A DNA stretch of 64,000 nt from Inia geoffrensis (Eukaryota; Chordata; Mammalia; Artiodactyla; Iniidae), in the NCBI GenBank assembly GCA_036417435.1, contig CM070903.1, forward strand, positions 58,380,001 to 58,444,000, read 5' to 3'. Numbering within the stretch: the stretch's first letter is position 1; the number at the start of each line of letters is the position of its first letter. Of this stretch, positions 36,021 through 47,311 are shown in pieces. Under the pieces are notes generated by a model. The model saw nothing but the letters and a program-made list of their open reading frames with translations, made no database searches and was not told where the DNA came from. The position numbers and the translations under genes were made by a program.

Positions 36021-36387
36021 CCAACTAAACTCAGCACCTCAAGGGTTGTTCATTTGAAAGGACGTAAGTTTCAAAAAAAAAAAAAAAAAAAAATTGGCTC
36101 ATATTATTTAAATTCTCTTGACACTTCACTAATTTCTAGAAAACTGAAAAGAGCCCTAGACAAAGGCAGCAAACTAATTTTAACCATGTCTCCTCTGGGC
36201 TACATTGCTTGAAATCCTGTGCTGAGTCCTAAAGCATCTGAGGAAGACAAGAGGTGAGACAGAGGCAGCTCTAGAATTCAGTTGGAGTTGTTTTGGGTGG
36301 CCACAGTTTTGATCCCTGTGAGAAGGTGGGGAGAGTGTGTCTGCATTAGCAAAACAGGGCCCAAAATTCAATATAAAAGGAATGGCC
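36021..36387. other. No gene; contains an orphan poly(A) run
   Basis: A run of about 20 A begins near 36074 without a recognisable retroelement body on its left; no target duplication was found. The rest is unique. Confidence 0.5.
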
Positions 36388-36594
36388 GGGCTTCCCTGGT
36401 GGCGCAGTGGTTGAGAGTCCGCCTGCCGATGCAGGGGACCCGGGTTCGTGCCCCGGTCCGGGAAGATCCCACATGCCGCGGAGCGGCTGGGCCCGGGAGC
36501 CATGGCCGCTGAGCCTGCGCGTCCAGAGCCCGTGCTCCGCAACGGGAGAGGCCACAACAGTGAGAGGCCCGCGTACCGCAAAAAAAATAAATAA
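36388..36594 (+). mobile_element. CHR-2 SINE, near-consensus copy
   Basis: The most consensus-like CHR-2 copy in the window, with nearly all CpG dinucleotides kept (GCGCAG, GTCCGGG, GCCGCGGAGCGG, CTCCGCAACGGG, CGCGTACCGC). The tail is A-rich with AATAAATAAA. I could not find a convincing target duplication. Open frames of up to 175 codons through this region on the minus strand are SINE-derived and not genes. Confidence 0.97.
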
Positions 36595-37689
36595 ACTTTG
36601 AAGCAGATGCCAAGGAAGAAAGAGACTTCACCTGAGCCTGTGAGGTGGAGGCAGCTGTGACACACACTAAGCTCTTTCAGATACCCTTGCTTGCTGGGTT
36701 CTGCCATTCCCTGATGGGTCCTTCACTTCTCTCAGGTCCAAAACCTGGACGTTTGGCTCATAGGAGTACACCATCCTCAGAAAAAGTTCTCATGCTTCCT
36801 GAGCCCCAGAGACTAATTTCTACAAAAGTGCCAATCTATTTATTAATTTTCTGTGAGAAATATACTGCTCGTTGATGCCTTCTCTTCCCACTGGGAAAAA
36901 CTACTTGAGAAAACTAAATAAATTTCCAAAGTTATTAGTGAAACAAAACTAAAAAACACAGGATATTACATGGCTGTAAGGAATTTTTCATCAGACTGTA
37001 CATTCCGATGAATCATCTCTCTCCACAGAAGGGATACACCTGTCAAGAGAAAAGCCATGGTTGTGATAGATCCCAAAGGTCCCTTCCCATAAAAGCCCTC
37101 CCCTGACTTCTACCCGGCAATACTGGATGCAGAACCTACATCCTTTTAAAGCATGTTTTTCTCTCTTTTGTATATACTTCAGGGACTGGTACAGATATTT
37201 TTAATTATATTTATTTTTACTGGCTTATATTTGAAACATACCAAACATGTAAGCATCAATAATGAGGGTACGTGTTTCCAGATATAGGTACGTGGTACTT
37301 TCATAACTTCATAGGCGTTTTTTAAGACCCACTTGGGACCACAGTTCTCTTTTTCCAAAATGTAACTATCAAATAAGGACGAAGTAAATAAATGCTTCAC
37401 TCTCAGGAGGAATTTTCGTCTAGCTGCCATAGCCTGATGGGTCACCTCTTCCATTCTACAGATAATTCTGTTTACAAACCAAGGCTGGTCATCAGGAATT
37501 TGAATGCACTCTCTCCAAGAGTGTTCCAAATAGACTTTGGCTAATCTTTATTTTCAGAGTCTGGACTGAGGGAGTAAATTTTTTCAGAAGAATTAACATA
37601 ACATCTAAATTATTGGAGCACCTCAAGGCTCACTCATGGGGCCCCTTTACTTTTTAAACTCTCCACCTGGGTAGAATCATAGAGTCCCA
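36595..37689. other. No gene recognised
   Basis: Unique stretch. A minus-strand open frame of 116 codons (37179-37529) stands out by length but has no domain I recognise (see findings). Confidence 0.5.
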
Positions 37690-38520
37690 TCACCTTAAAT
37701 ACTATCTATGTGCTGATGGATATATTGCTCTATGTCTGACCTCTCCAATAAACCCAGACTTCTATATCCAACTCTCTGCTTGACATTTCCATTTGATTGC
37801 TGCCCTGCAATTCAACTTTACATTTCCAAATCAGAAATCATGATCCACGATACTCTCCCTGCCAAAACTGTACCTACTCTGATATTCTCCATCTCAGTAA
37901 ATTACACCCCCATCCATCCTTTTCACCTGTCTTAAAACTTAGGTGTACCCCAGATACCATTGCTAAGCAATTCCAGTCAATTATATTTCCTAATTATATC
38001 ACCCTCCTACTTATTCCTCTGTGACACCATCATCTATCACCTGGGCTTCCTACAATAACCTCCTTTTACCTTATAGTACATTTTCCACTCATTCACCAGC
38101 GTGATTTTTTTTTAATTTAAAACATATGTCATTACTAAAAAATCCTCCAGTTGCTTCCATTTGTCCATAAAATAAAATCATAATCCCATTCTCAACATAT
38201 GGCATTACATGACCTGGCCTCTACCTATCTCTCTGACAGAAACCCCTTTAATTTAACACTTCTATTCTTGGCTAAAAGGAACTTGTTCCTGCCTCAGGGC
38301 ATTGATACATGCTGTTTCCTTTGTCTAGAATGTCCTTGTTTATTGCTACATTGCTGAGGGTGACACACTAGTGTCAGTTTGTCTGGCAGTTCCCCAGTTT
38401 TAGCACACAAAGCCCTGTGTCTTCAAAATTGCTCCAGTCCCAGGCAGACTGGAAAGGCTGTTTGCCCTATGACTGAGTGTATGTACTCAATAAATATTTC
38501 TCAAATAAATGCATTTAGTG
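37690..38520 (+). mobile_element. L2 LINE, long 3' part
   Basis: About 830 bases in L2 order: 'tgacctctccaataaaccca', 'tccaaatcagaaatcatgat', 'tcatctatcacctgggcttc', 'ctacaataacctccttttac', 'gaacttgttcctgcctcagg', 'tgctgtttcctttgtctaga', 'gtactcaataaatatttctc'. This covers the reverse-transcriptase C-terminal side to the 3' end, with decayed frames. A non-L2 stretch near 38345-38460 may be a small insertion. Confidence 0.85.
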
Positions 38521-39232
38521 ATGATGTCAGTAAAAGTAATTTTTGAATACTGAGGACAGTAATTTCCTGTTATGGAAAAAAACTATACAACTTAACAAAA
38601 GCTCCAGGCTGCTCTAACTATTAATGAAATTTTAAAATAGTTTGCAAAGGTAAAAATGTAAACTGGTTGTCTACAGTTTCACTGAGAAATGGAGAAATTA
38701 AAATGTTTAGGACAAAATATTCAAAATTAAAATATGGTCCTGGGATTAAGGAAAACTAATGGAAAAAAAATCAACCCATCAAAAATGTTTATATTGGAAA
38801 CTATAACTAGACCTGCATTTCCTAAAATGTGGTCTGATGAAATGGTCCTATAATATACAAGAAGGGGGAAAAAGTTGGGGATGCAGAAGACACAACATCT
38901 CCCTCGTGGAAGTTCACAATACATATTCGTGTATTTGAGGGCTCTGAGAAGTCAGAGAGCAGGGACAACTTCTCAACATTGATAAACCCAGAATTTTACA
39001 TATTGGACTATAGAATTCCTTTTATTCGTAACATTTATTTATACACTACAGCATTTAGGCATACATTTTGAGAAATGCTGCCATAAACCACAGAGTCCCA
39101 ACCATCAACCAGGATCCACCAAGAAATTTCAAAGCCTAACCTGGTAGATATGCAAGCTCTGTCCCAATCTGTCTCTTCGTGGTTTGCAGAGATTTGCAGC
39201 AGGCAAAGAAGTGCTAATGGCAGCACCACTCC
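38521..39232. other. No gene or repeat recognised
   Basis: Unique sequence of about 700 bases. Confidence 0.5.
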
Positions 39233-39249
39233 CTTAAGATGGCCTTACT

Positions 39250-39453
39250 AGGACTTCCCTGGCGGTCCAGTGGCTAAGACTCTGTGCTCCCCAATGCAGG
39301 GGGCCCAGGTTCGATCCCTGATCAGGGAACTAGATCCCACATGCATGCCACAACTAAGAGCTTGCATGCTGTAACTAAAGGTCTCGCATGCCGCAACCAA
39401 GACCCAACACAGCCTAAATAAATAAATATTTTAAAAAAGAAAAAAAAAAAACA
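39250..39453 (+). mobile_element. CHR-1-like SINE
   Basis: A different CHR-family SINE: 'ggacttccctggcggtccag', 'tggctaagactctgtgctcc', 'ggttcgatccctgatcaggg', 'aactagatcccacatgcatg', 'ccgcaaccaagacccaacac', then an AATAAATA and A-rich tail. It is older than the CHR-2 copies. A near match of the 5' flank CTTAAGATGGCCTTACT (39233-39249) recurs as TTTAAGATAGCCTTACT at about 39498-39514, some 45-60 bases beyond the tail (see findings). Confidence 0.9.
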
Positions 39454-39514
39454 GCCAACCATTAAAAAAAACCCAACTGGCTGGACATGGCCTATTCTTT
39501 AAGATAGCCTTACT

Positions 39515-40669
39515 GTCAGCACCTCTAGTCCTGTGATCTAAAGTCTAAAAGAAATTAAGGCAGCTCTTCATGAAAAGTAGGCACAATGGAACCCTCACCA
39601 TCTGGAAACAAACGATATGGAAATTATAAGCAATTTGATTATGAGGAGGCTGATGTTTAGCTAAAGCTCTATCAAAAGAAGTTAAAGGTCAGTTTGAAGA
39701 TTCAAAAGAAGATTAAAAATATATAGTACACTGCTCATAATTAAGTTCAAAACCATAGTAATATGATGGGTTGTTATTATTATTATTATTTATTAATAAA
39801 ATTATCAAGCCATATAACTGAGCATCATCAAAGATTTGTGGAGGGTCACCAAAAAAGACAGAATGACCATTTTGGAAGGACCTAGTATTCAATTAAAAAA
39901 AAGGAAGGAATCAAGATGTAATTTGAGGGTGGCATTTAGTAAATAAGCTTTGATTAATAGAGCACACAATTCAGGGAAATCACTTGGGATAAGGCATATT
40001 TTAAAGAATTACACATTGGAATAAAATCACATATGTAATGTATAAACATTTTCTACTTCTAAAGGAAGTACAAAAACTATCAGTAAACTTTTTTGTCTGA
40101 AGACTGGAGAATGAAGGATAAAATGGTGGTAAACAAAATGTGATACATAAAATGGATTGCTATTTCCAGGGAAAGCTAAGTGACTTAAAATTCAGAATGA
40201 GTAATAGATTATTGTAAATATTTTAAGGAGGAAGAAAAAGAGTCCATGTAAGCTCCTTAATAAATTAGGACTATTAAGTCCATAATGGGTAAAATGCTGA
40301 GCCACTGAATTTGTTTTAATTGTCTTTTAGGTAAAAAAATGAAAGGAAGCTTTCAGGAGAGAGAAGATTCAATATGAGAATTATGTGGTTCCTTTGGGAA
40401 GATGAGGGGTACATACTAAGAGGAGTAAGGTGATGGTAGGGATGAGGGAGGAGGGGGTGTGTTTAGTACAAACTTCATTTATTTGGCTTCCTCAGAACTC
40501 TAACTTTTGACTGTTGAAACTGATTCTCAGTTGCCCAGTTCCACATAAACTATGTGGAGGACAGAGTTTGCTAAGCAAATTACTAGTGTAAACACAATTT
40601 AAAAACTATTGTTTAAACAAATCTGGCAGGTTCTTTGCTTGGCAACCTTTGGGTAGCCATTAGCCGGAG
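39515..40669. other. No gene; (TTA)n microsatellite inside
   Basis: A run of ATT units lies at about 39773-39792. The rest is AT-rich unique sequence with no coding signal. Confidence 0.5.
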
Positions 40670-41170
40670 TTACTTATTAACCTGCTCCATCTGTTCTTTT
40701 CTCTTCACAGTCTCTCCCTTGGAGAGTGAGTGCATCTATGCTTGTGACTCTCACTATCACCTCGCTGCTAATGACTCCCAAAACTTTCCTATCTATCTCT
40801 CAATCCTTCCCAAGTGCTAGCCTCACAAGTTCAAAAGCTAAACCAAAATCTGTGTGTATAAAGCCAAATTCATTGTGCTTTTCCCCAACACTGCCACCTG
40901 CCCTAATTTCCCTATCTTTGTCAACGGCACCATCCTTCTGCCAAGCAATCAGTCTTAATAACTTGGAGCAACTTAGAATTACTTTTATCCTCATAGCTCA
41001 CATGTAGTAAGTTCCCAAAGTCTCCATTCCAATAACCCCACCCTAGGCTATAGACCCTATAGACTCATTACTGAAATGCCACCTGGGGTCTCTGATCTTA
41101 CTCTTCCCCAACATACACACTTCCCTATGTATAGCATTAGTTGCGTCAGTCCCCTCATTGAAAACTGTCA
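40670..41170 (+). mobile_element. L2 LINE ORF2 fragment
   Basis: 'ctatgcttgtgactctcact', 'cgctgctaatgactcccaaa', 'tttccctatctttgtcaacg', 'gcaccatccttctgccaagc' and 'ggagcaacttagaattactt' are in L2 order. The RT C-terminal region is decayed. Confidence 0.75.
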
Positions 41171-41204
41171 TTTCCTTCCTACACCATGCTTATGAGATAG
41201 TTAG

Positions 41205-41692
41205 TGTAACAAAGATAATAAAAACGTGGATTCTGGGGGCTTCCCTGGTGGCGCAGTGGTTGAGAGTCCGCCTGCCAATGCAGGGGACACGGGTTCGTGC
41301 CCCGGTCTGGGAGGATCCCACATGCCGCGGAGCGGCTAGGCCCGTGAGCCATGGCTGCTGGGCCTGTGCATCCAGAGCCTGTGCTCCGCAACGGGAGAGG
41401 CCACAACAGTGAGAGGCCTGCGTACCACAAAAAAAAAAAAAAAAAAAGCGTGGATTCTGGAGCCAGACTACTTGAATTCAAAGGCCAACTCTGCAACATC
41501 TTTGCTGTAAGGCCTTTGCCAAGTGAGTCAAACCTTCTGTGCTTCCGTTTCCTCCTCTGTAAAATGATAATAATAATAACTATACCATAGTCTTATAACA
41601 AGGATTAAATGGGTTAATATATTAAAAGCATTTAGAATAATGCCTGGCACACAGTTAGTGTGCAATAAATATTAGCTATCATCATTATAACA
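41205..41692 (+). mobile_element. MIR SINE, split by a CHR-2 SINE
   Basis: The MIR head ('cgtggattctgg') appears on both sides of the CHR-2 insert as its target duplication. The rest continues after it: 'agccagactacttgaattca', 'cttccgtttcctcctctgta', 'aacaaggattaaatgggtta', 'atgcctggcacacagttagt', 'gcaataaatattagctatca'. Near full length, and one of the best preserved MIRs in the window. Confidence 0.92.
41237..41447 (+). mobile_element. CHR-2 SINE, full length, inside a MIR
   Basis: Complete CHR-2 with about 19 A at its end. Duplication CGTGGATTCTGG at 41225-41236 and 41449-41460. Confidence 0.97.
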
Positions 41693-42068
41693 AAATGTAT
41701 GTTTCATTTTCAAGTTTCCCTAAATCAAACTTCATCTCGGCCTAATAGTCTTATTTCAGGTGACTTTACAACATGAACTTCCATGCATTATGCTGGCCAC
41801 TTCACTATTAGATAAGAACATGTGATTTCTTGCCTCCATGCCCTCCTTCCAGGGAATATCTTATGTTTCCCAACCCCCCAGAACCCACTGGCTCCCATCG
41901 ACCCCTACCACAGCACCTCCAGCCTGATGGGTCAGTCCGCTTGCTGAGATTACCCAAGCATTTATGGGTTACAGTTTGAATTTTAATTACACACTCGTTT
42001 ATAAGAGTTCGCTCTTGGTTCCTTTGTACGATTCTTGCTTTTCTTGCTTTACAGCATGGGCGATGTAA
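41693..42068. other. No gene or repeat recognised
   Basis: Unique stretch with a C-rich segment near 41870-41925 (gaacccactggctcccatcg) but no repeat match. Confidence 0.5.
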
Positions 42069-42083
42069 AAAGCCCTGGACTGG

Positions 42084-42388
42084 GGGACTTCCCTGGTGGT
42101 GCAGTGGTTGAGAATCTGCCTGCTAATGCAGGGGACACGGGTTCGAGCCCTGGTCTGGGAGGATCCCACATGCCGTGGAGCAACTGGGCCCGTGAGCCAC
42201 AACTACTGAGCCTACACGTCTGGAGCTTGTGCTCCACAGCAAGAGAGGCCACGATAGTGAGAGGCCCGCGCACCGCGATGAAGAGTGGCCCCCGCTTGCT
42301 ACAACTAGAGAGAGGCCTCGCACAGAAACGAAGACCCAACACAGCAAAAATTAATTAATTAATTAACTCCTACCCCAACATAAAAAAA
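42084..42388 (+). mobile_element. CHR-family SINE, extended ~300-bp variant
   Basis: It starts like CHR-2 ('gggacttccctggtggtgca') and runs through the normal CHR-2 3' end ('gagaggcccgcgcaccgcga'). It then adds about 60 bases ending 'gaagacccaacacagcaaaa', which is the 3' end seen in the CHR-1-like copy at 39250. An AATT-rich tail follows. The duplication AAAGCCCTGGACTGG is at 42069-42083, with AAACCCTGGACTGG ending at 42403. Confidence 0.93.
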
Positions 42389-42403
42389 AAAACCCTGGAC
42401 TGG

Positions 42404-42535
42404 AGTCAGACAAACTATCTTTACGACCTCAGCCAGTAATTCAAGCATGTGTTCCTTATTGCTTCTATTCACCACACAGTACCTGGCATATCATGAGCAC
42501 TTGATAAATATATGGTAGGTAAGTGAATGAATGAA
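42404..42535 (+). mobile_element. MIR- or L2-like fragment
   Basis: 'ggagtcagacaaactatctt', 'cacacagtacctggcatatc', 'gcacttgataaatatatggt', 'aagtgaatgaatgaag'. It carries a typical head and tail but the middle is lost, so it is either a shortened MIR or an L2 tail. Confidence 0.5.
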
Positions 42536-42689
42536 GAAAAACAAAAAGGAAGTATCGAGGGGTATATATGACCAAAAAGATGCATTTCAACTAACGTTCA
42601 AGAAATGCAGTCTGTAGCCTGTCTTTTCTCTTTGCTATATCTCAGAACAGTGTTGAGAAAGCAAACCAGGAGCAGCAGGGAAGGAGGGA

Positions 42690-42795
42690 TTGATCAACGA
42701 CTTCGTGATAGGCAGTTTACTTATATGATCTCATTTAATCCCCTGTGGAGTGGGTGTTAGTAACATCGTTTTATAAAGAGTTTACATTCAGAAAT
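42690..42795 (-). mobile_element. MIR fragment, antisense
   Basis: 'gtttacttatatgatctcat', 'ttaatcccctgtggagtggg', 'taacatcgttttataaagag' are the reversed MIR 3' half. Confidence 0.6.
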
Positions 42796-43394
42796 ATGAA
42801 TAAAACTGGAAAAAGGGCACTTCACTGGAAAACCCATTTCTTTCAACTACCCTGGACTACTGCTCTCATACATACTTTTCAATAAATAATTCTGTAAGTT
42901 CAGTTTACTGTATATACTTGAAAATCAAGGTCACAAGTGTTTTAAAATATGCATATTTTTTCATGCTATACTATACGCTCTATAATATTTAGGGAATTAA
43001 CGTTTTCTAGTTCAGAAATTTTAACAACTTATTCATAATTTTCCCCCAATATTATCCAAATTGGTAAATTTTCAGTGAACTTAATAAGCTAAAATGCATG
43101 TTGGTTTATGCTCTTTTGTACCCTTATCTGATTTCCTTAAACATCTGCATCTGATTCACTAGGCAACACTAATTAGAGCAGCAGCTATCAGTTAAATAAA
43201 GTGATCTTTAGGTTGCAAACCAATTTAGTGAGTATTACTTAAATACAAGTTTTGAAGAAATTACATAATTCACTCTATAAGCCACCAGTAGCTTAAAAAT
43301 TAGACGAATTAAAGAAACAAATGCCAATAAGTTACAAAAGAGAAATTCAAATAAGCTGTACAATATGTTTAAAACAAAAGGAAAAGTAGCAATT
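42796..43394. other. No gene or repeat recognised
   Basis: AT-rich unique sequence. Confidence 0.5.
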
Positions 43395-43560
43395 ACCATT
43401 AATGTAAACAGAGATAGCATTGGACATGGAGTCAAAGAAGCCGAGCCTGCAAACTAGCTGAGCCATTCCCTGACTATGTAACATTGGACAAATCACTTTA
43501 CCTCTCTCACTAAATCTCAGGTCACTCATTTACAAGATATATTATCTAATTTGCATGTGT
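43395..43560 (+). mobile_element. MIR SINE
   Basis: 'gatagcattggacatggagt', 'ccctgactatgtaacattgg', 'acaaatcactttacctctct' and 'aatctcaggtcactcattta' show the MIR order. Confidence 0.75.
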
Positions 43561-45288
43561 GCCTATATGTGTGTACTATTTACCCTCTTCATCTATACAT
43601 AAAATAAAATAATTTACAAATATAAATATATTAATAAGATTACATTTATAATACCCATGTTTGATTTGTAAAGCATAAAGGGATATTAAATAGCAAACAC
43701 TAATATAAATATTAATTGAAAGATGAGAATTTCTAGAAGAAAATAATATAAAAGCTTTATATATACATAAGATTTTTTCAAAACAATGCAATCAAATACA
43801 AAGAATTTTTTAAAGCCATTATTTAAAGTCATTATTGGAAAGTAATACAACAAGGCTTCTTGAAATAATGCTACCAAATTTTTGCAGGGAAATATTCAGT
43901 TTGACATGACTCAATATTACACAGCGTGAAAATCATTTAAAGGACGTTTTCAAATGGTGAGAAACAGAAGTTTTAAGAGGAAGAATTTTATAAAATAATG
44001 TGACTCATAGAGCTGGATTCAGGTTGTTTTTGACCTTCAAATAATCTTAAAGAATATTGCCAGGTTCTGTCCTCAAACACAAGGAATACCAATGTAGATA
44101 GCAAGAGAAAAATAATAAATGTCTTTTGCATGCAATGTCTCAGTCAGGAAGAGCACAGAGGAGTCCCAAACTCTAAGTGCCACTTTAAGTGATGTGAACT
44201 TCAATTCAAATAGTAGGGAATTTACCAGAAGTATTTCCCATGATTCATCTTTGTATCATTTCTCAGTATAAACCACCCTATTTAATATCATCATCTCTTC
44301 AGCCTATTCTTTTGAATATTTCCTCCTTAAAAGTAGGGAAAAAGAAGGAAATTAACCTTCATGTCTAGATCTCTTCTCTATTGTCAACACTTCAAATTAC
44401 AGTAGTCATTGAGATCCTTTCCTCATTTGCTGAACAGCAAAGACTCGTGAGAACTGAACAATTGTTGGTGGAAAGTTCACGGTCATCCAGAGTTTATAAC
44501 ATTTCTACTTGCTCTGGAAGTCGTACCTATGCATTTAAAAAAGATACTCAAGAAAGTCTGTTTCATAAAGGTTATGGGTATTTTTGTGAGAAAAAGAGAG
44601 GAACATAATTTGCATTCATCAAAATATAGTTTTTATAATGTATCCTTTCAAGTTTTTGTCTCAGATTTTATTCTGAGGGGAAAAAGACTTAGCAGCCAAC
44701 TCAAGCACAGTTGAGTGTTATAACTGTGCCCATAAGGGAGGACGTGAATTAAGAAGGAAAAGCACCAAATGGCCAGTCTATGAAAAATAAGGGAAAGGAA
44801 GGAACAAGGACATGAGAAATAGTTGGCAAGAGCAGAGGAGAAAGAATTGACTAAATCTCCTCCCACACATCACAGTTAGCAGCTGATCATGCCCTTTGTT
44901 TTCCTTCACAAGGAGAAGGCACATTTTGCTCATTAAATCATCTGCTAGTGGCTTGGTTGTTACTTGAAAAAAACAAAAACTTATTTGTGTTGAAAGTAAC
45001 AAGATGGATTCATGCATGGCAAATAGCTTACCTGAGACTCTTTCCGAAATGCAGATGGAAAGAAATGTTCTGGCAGAAGTAGGATACATGAGTCAATTCA
45101 CTAATTCATGATTTAAAGATGTAAACATAAAGTTTTTAGGTAGTGCCACTTGCATAAATGAGCAGGTCAATTCTGGATATCTTTTGGGAAAACAGTGATG
45201 TCTTTTTTAACTTGTATACCAGGTTAGTCTATTACAGCATCCTTCCCATCTATAGTTTTCTACCCTGCTTGAACTGTAAGTTGAAACT
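43561..45288. other. No gene or confident repeat recognised
   Basis: About 1.7 kb of unique AT-rich sequence. Frames on both strands reach 103 codons (44778-45089, minus) but have no recognisable domain. Confidence 0.5.
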
Positions 45289-45442
45289 GTCTAGAATAGC
45301 ATCCTCCTTGTCTGATCATAAGGACCCCCAGTGATACTTGTTAAAAACACAGCTTCCTCAGCCCCATTCCAAAGCTACTGAATCAGAAACTTTCCCAGAG
45401 AATTTTTAATCCCCAGGTAGCTTTGATGATCAGTAAATTCTG
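45289..45442 (+). mobile_element. MER5-type hAT-Charlie element
   Basis: 'cccagtgatacttgttaaaa', 'acagcttcctcagccccatt', 'gctactgaatcagaaacttt', 'gagaatttttaatccccagg' match the MER5A order over about 150 bases. Confidence 0.82.
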
Positions 45443-46426
45443 GCTAACTGCCAGTGAACATTACTGTGACCCTCCCTGACCTTGATTCTGTATCCTCCTG
45501 TCCCTTATCCCCAAATGTACACATCAAAGGAGCCAAAATCATATAACTTTAATTCAAATTGGTTGTCTATGCTCTCGGAATAATTTCATCACTATTTTCT
45601 TCTCACCATATGTCAAAGAATCTTAATATTAGAGTTATGAATATCTTTTTCTAACAGATAGAACTTATAATACTAGTAAGTATCAAATCATATGTTCTAA
45701 CTCACATCCTTGAAACCATTCAAGATAAGAGGGTGTGGGGAGCAATGCATGAGGAGGAAGCAAACAATTATAGACCAGGCTTTTTTTCTCTGCCTGGCAT
45801 GAGCCAGAGGTTATGAGAAGCCCATTCCATGTCACAAAGTGCAAGTATACAAGGTTGATTGAGGTTAAAGACTTGTAGAAAAAGGTCTGACCAACGACAA
45901 CTTTAAAGAGAGGCTACAGATCCCTGGTACACAAGTAACCATAGATGGTTCAAGAGACTAGCTGCTTCAGATGTCAGTCTGTAACCACGAAAGTATCTAA
46001 GTCAAGATAGTAATTATCTTTCCTATGCTTAAAAATTTCCAAAAAACAGGGACTTGCTGGGATTACTGTTCTATCATCTCTATAGCATAACTGTTTCTTA
46101 TGTATAATGGACAGTAATTTCTCACCAAAGTTCAAATTCACAAGGTTTGTTCACTTGGGCATATTATCATTATAAGATGAATAGTGAGGAATTTCAGGGA
46201 AAAAATAGCCACAACCAGCTCTCAAATTCAACTGCCATCTGAATTCTCCCTATAAGGTTTCTTCAAAGTAAGCACTTAGCTTTGGTTTGAATGTTTCCAG
46301 CAAGGTGGCCTGTTCATCTTTTGCCACTCCGTTTAGAAAGCCCCTTATTATTATTCTAAGTTACATAAGTCCATCTCCCCCTAACTTTTGCCCATTGCTC
46401 CTAGTTCAACTCACTGAAGTCATCTC
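45443..46426. other. No gene or repeat recognised
   Basis: Unique stretch of about 980 bases. Confidence 0.5.
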
Positions 46427-46442
46427 AAGAAGGTCTGATCCT

Positions 46443-46644
46443 GGGCTTCCCTGGTGGCGCAGTGGTTGAGAGTCCGCCTGCCGATACAGAGGACACGGGT
46501 TTGTGCCCCGGTCCGGGAAGATCCCACATGCTGCAGAGTGGCTGGGCCCGTGAGCCATGGCCGCTGAGCCTGCGTGTCCGGAGCCTGTGCTCCGCAATGG
46601 GAGAGGTCACAACAGTGAGAGGCCTGCGTACTGCAGAAAAAAAA
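46443..46644 (+). mobile_element. CHR-2 SINE, full length
   Basis: Complete CHR-2 copy with a short A tail. Perfect 16-base duplication AAGAAGGTCTGATCCT at 46427-46442 and 46645-46660. Confidence 0.97.
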
Positions 46645-46814
46645 AAGAAGGTCTGATCCTTCTTCCATTTGACATTTCTTACAAATATTGGCATCAAATC
46701 AATTTGAAGCTTCTTATCTCTTGGTTAAAGTTCTCTTATAGCTTTAACTCTTCCATGTAAGATACCATATTGCTTGCTGCTTATCACACTATAGCTTGTC
46801 TTTGTCTTACAAAT

Positions 46815-47311
46815 TGTGAAGACCAATAATATACCAAGAGAACTGCTGGAAGAGATCATCAAGAGGATGCGAAGGCCAGCTGACCCATAATAATCTGGAC
46901 CCAGGCAATCAGAGTCTCCTCACCCCAATTCTGTCCTTGGAATCTCCTGCCCACTGTTCTTACAGCCAGAGCCATTTTCAAGGATGCACCTAGAGAGAGC
47001 AATGTGTTGTTGGGATCATCTGGACTGGATACATGACTGAACACTATTAAGGCCTCTATATAAATGTTCAACATTTTGGCAGATGGGTGCAGAGATCTAC
47101 TCTCTCCTGGCTTCCCAAGACAAGCCCCCATACGTACGTTTCCTTGCTTATTAAACTTACTTCCAACTAATCTGGAGTAGGCTGCCTCTTTCTTTTGCCT
47201 CTCCTTGTGTACATGTAGTGGAGGAGTAGTTTCAGATACCACCACAGGAACTCCCCAGGTTTTGAACCAACAGGAGCACACTGTCACTTTCTTCATCTTT
47301 GCACTGTGCAT
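46815..47311 (+). mobile_element. Possible unrecognised solo LTR
   Basis: This block has the layout of an LTR: a TATA-like 'ctctatataaatg' near 47052-47064, then about 90 bases later 'ttgcttattaaacttacttc' with an ATTAAA signal, and a C-rich 'gacaagcccccatacgtacg' between them. I cannot name a family and could not fix TG/CA borders or a target duplication. The minus strand carries a 150-codon open frame (46859-47311) without a recognisable domain; it is more likely a by-product. Confidence 0.4.

Noticed and set aside
36180..36707. 175-codon minus-strand open frame
   Set aside because: Its centre is the reverse of a CHR-2 SINE; the same translated stretch (PLRSTGSG...HRQADSQPLRHQGSP) recurs wherever the SINE lies in reverse. 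CpG-rich SINEs lack stops and create false frames.
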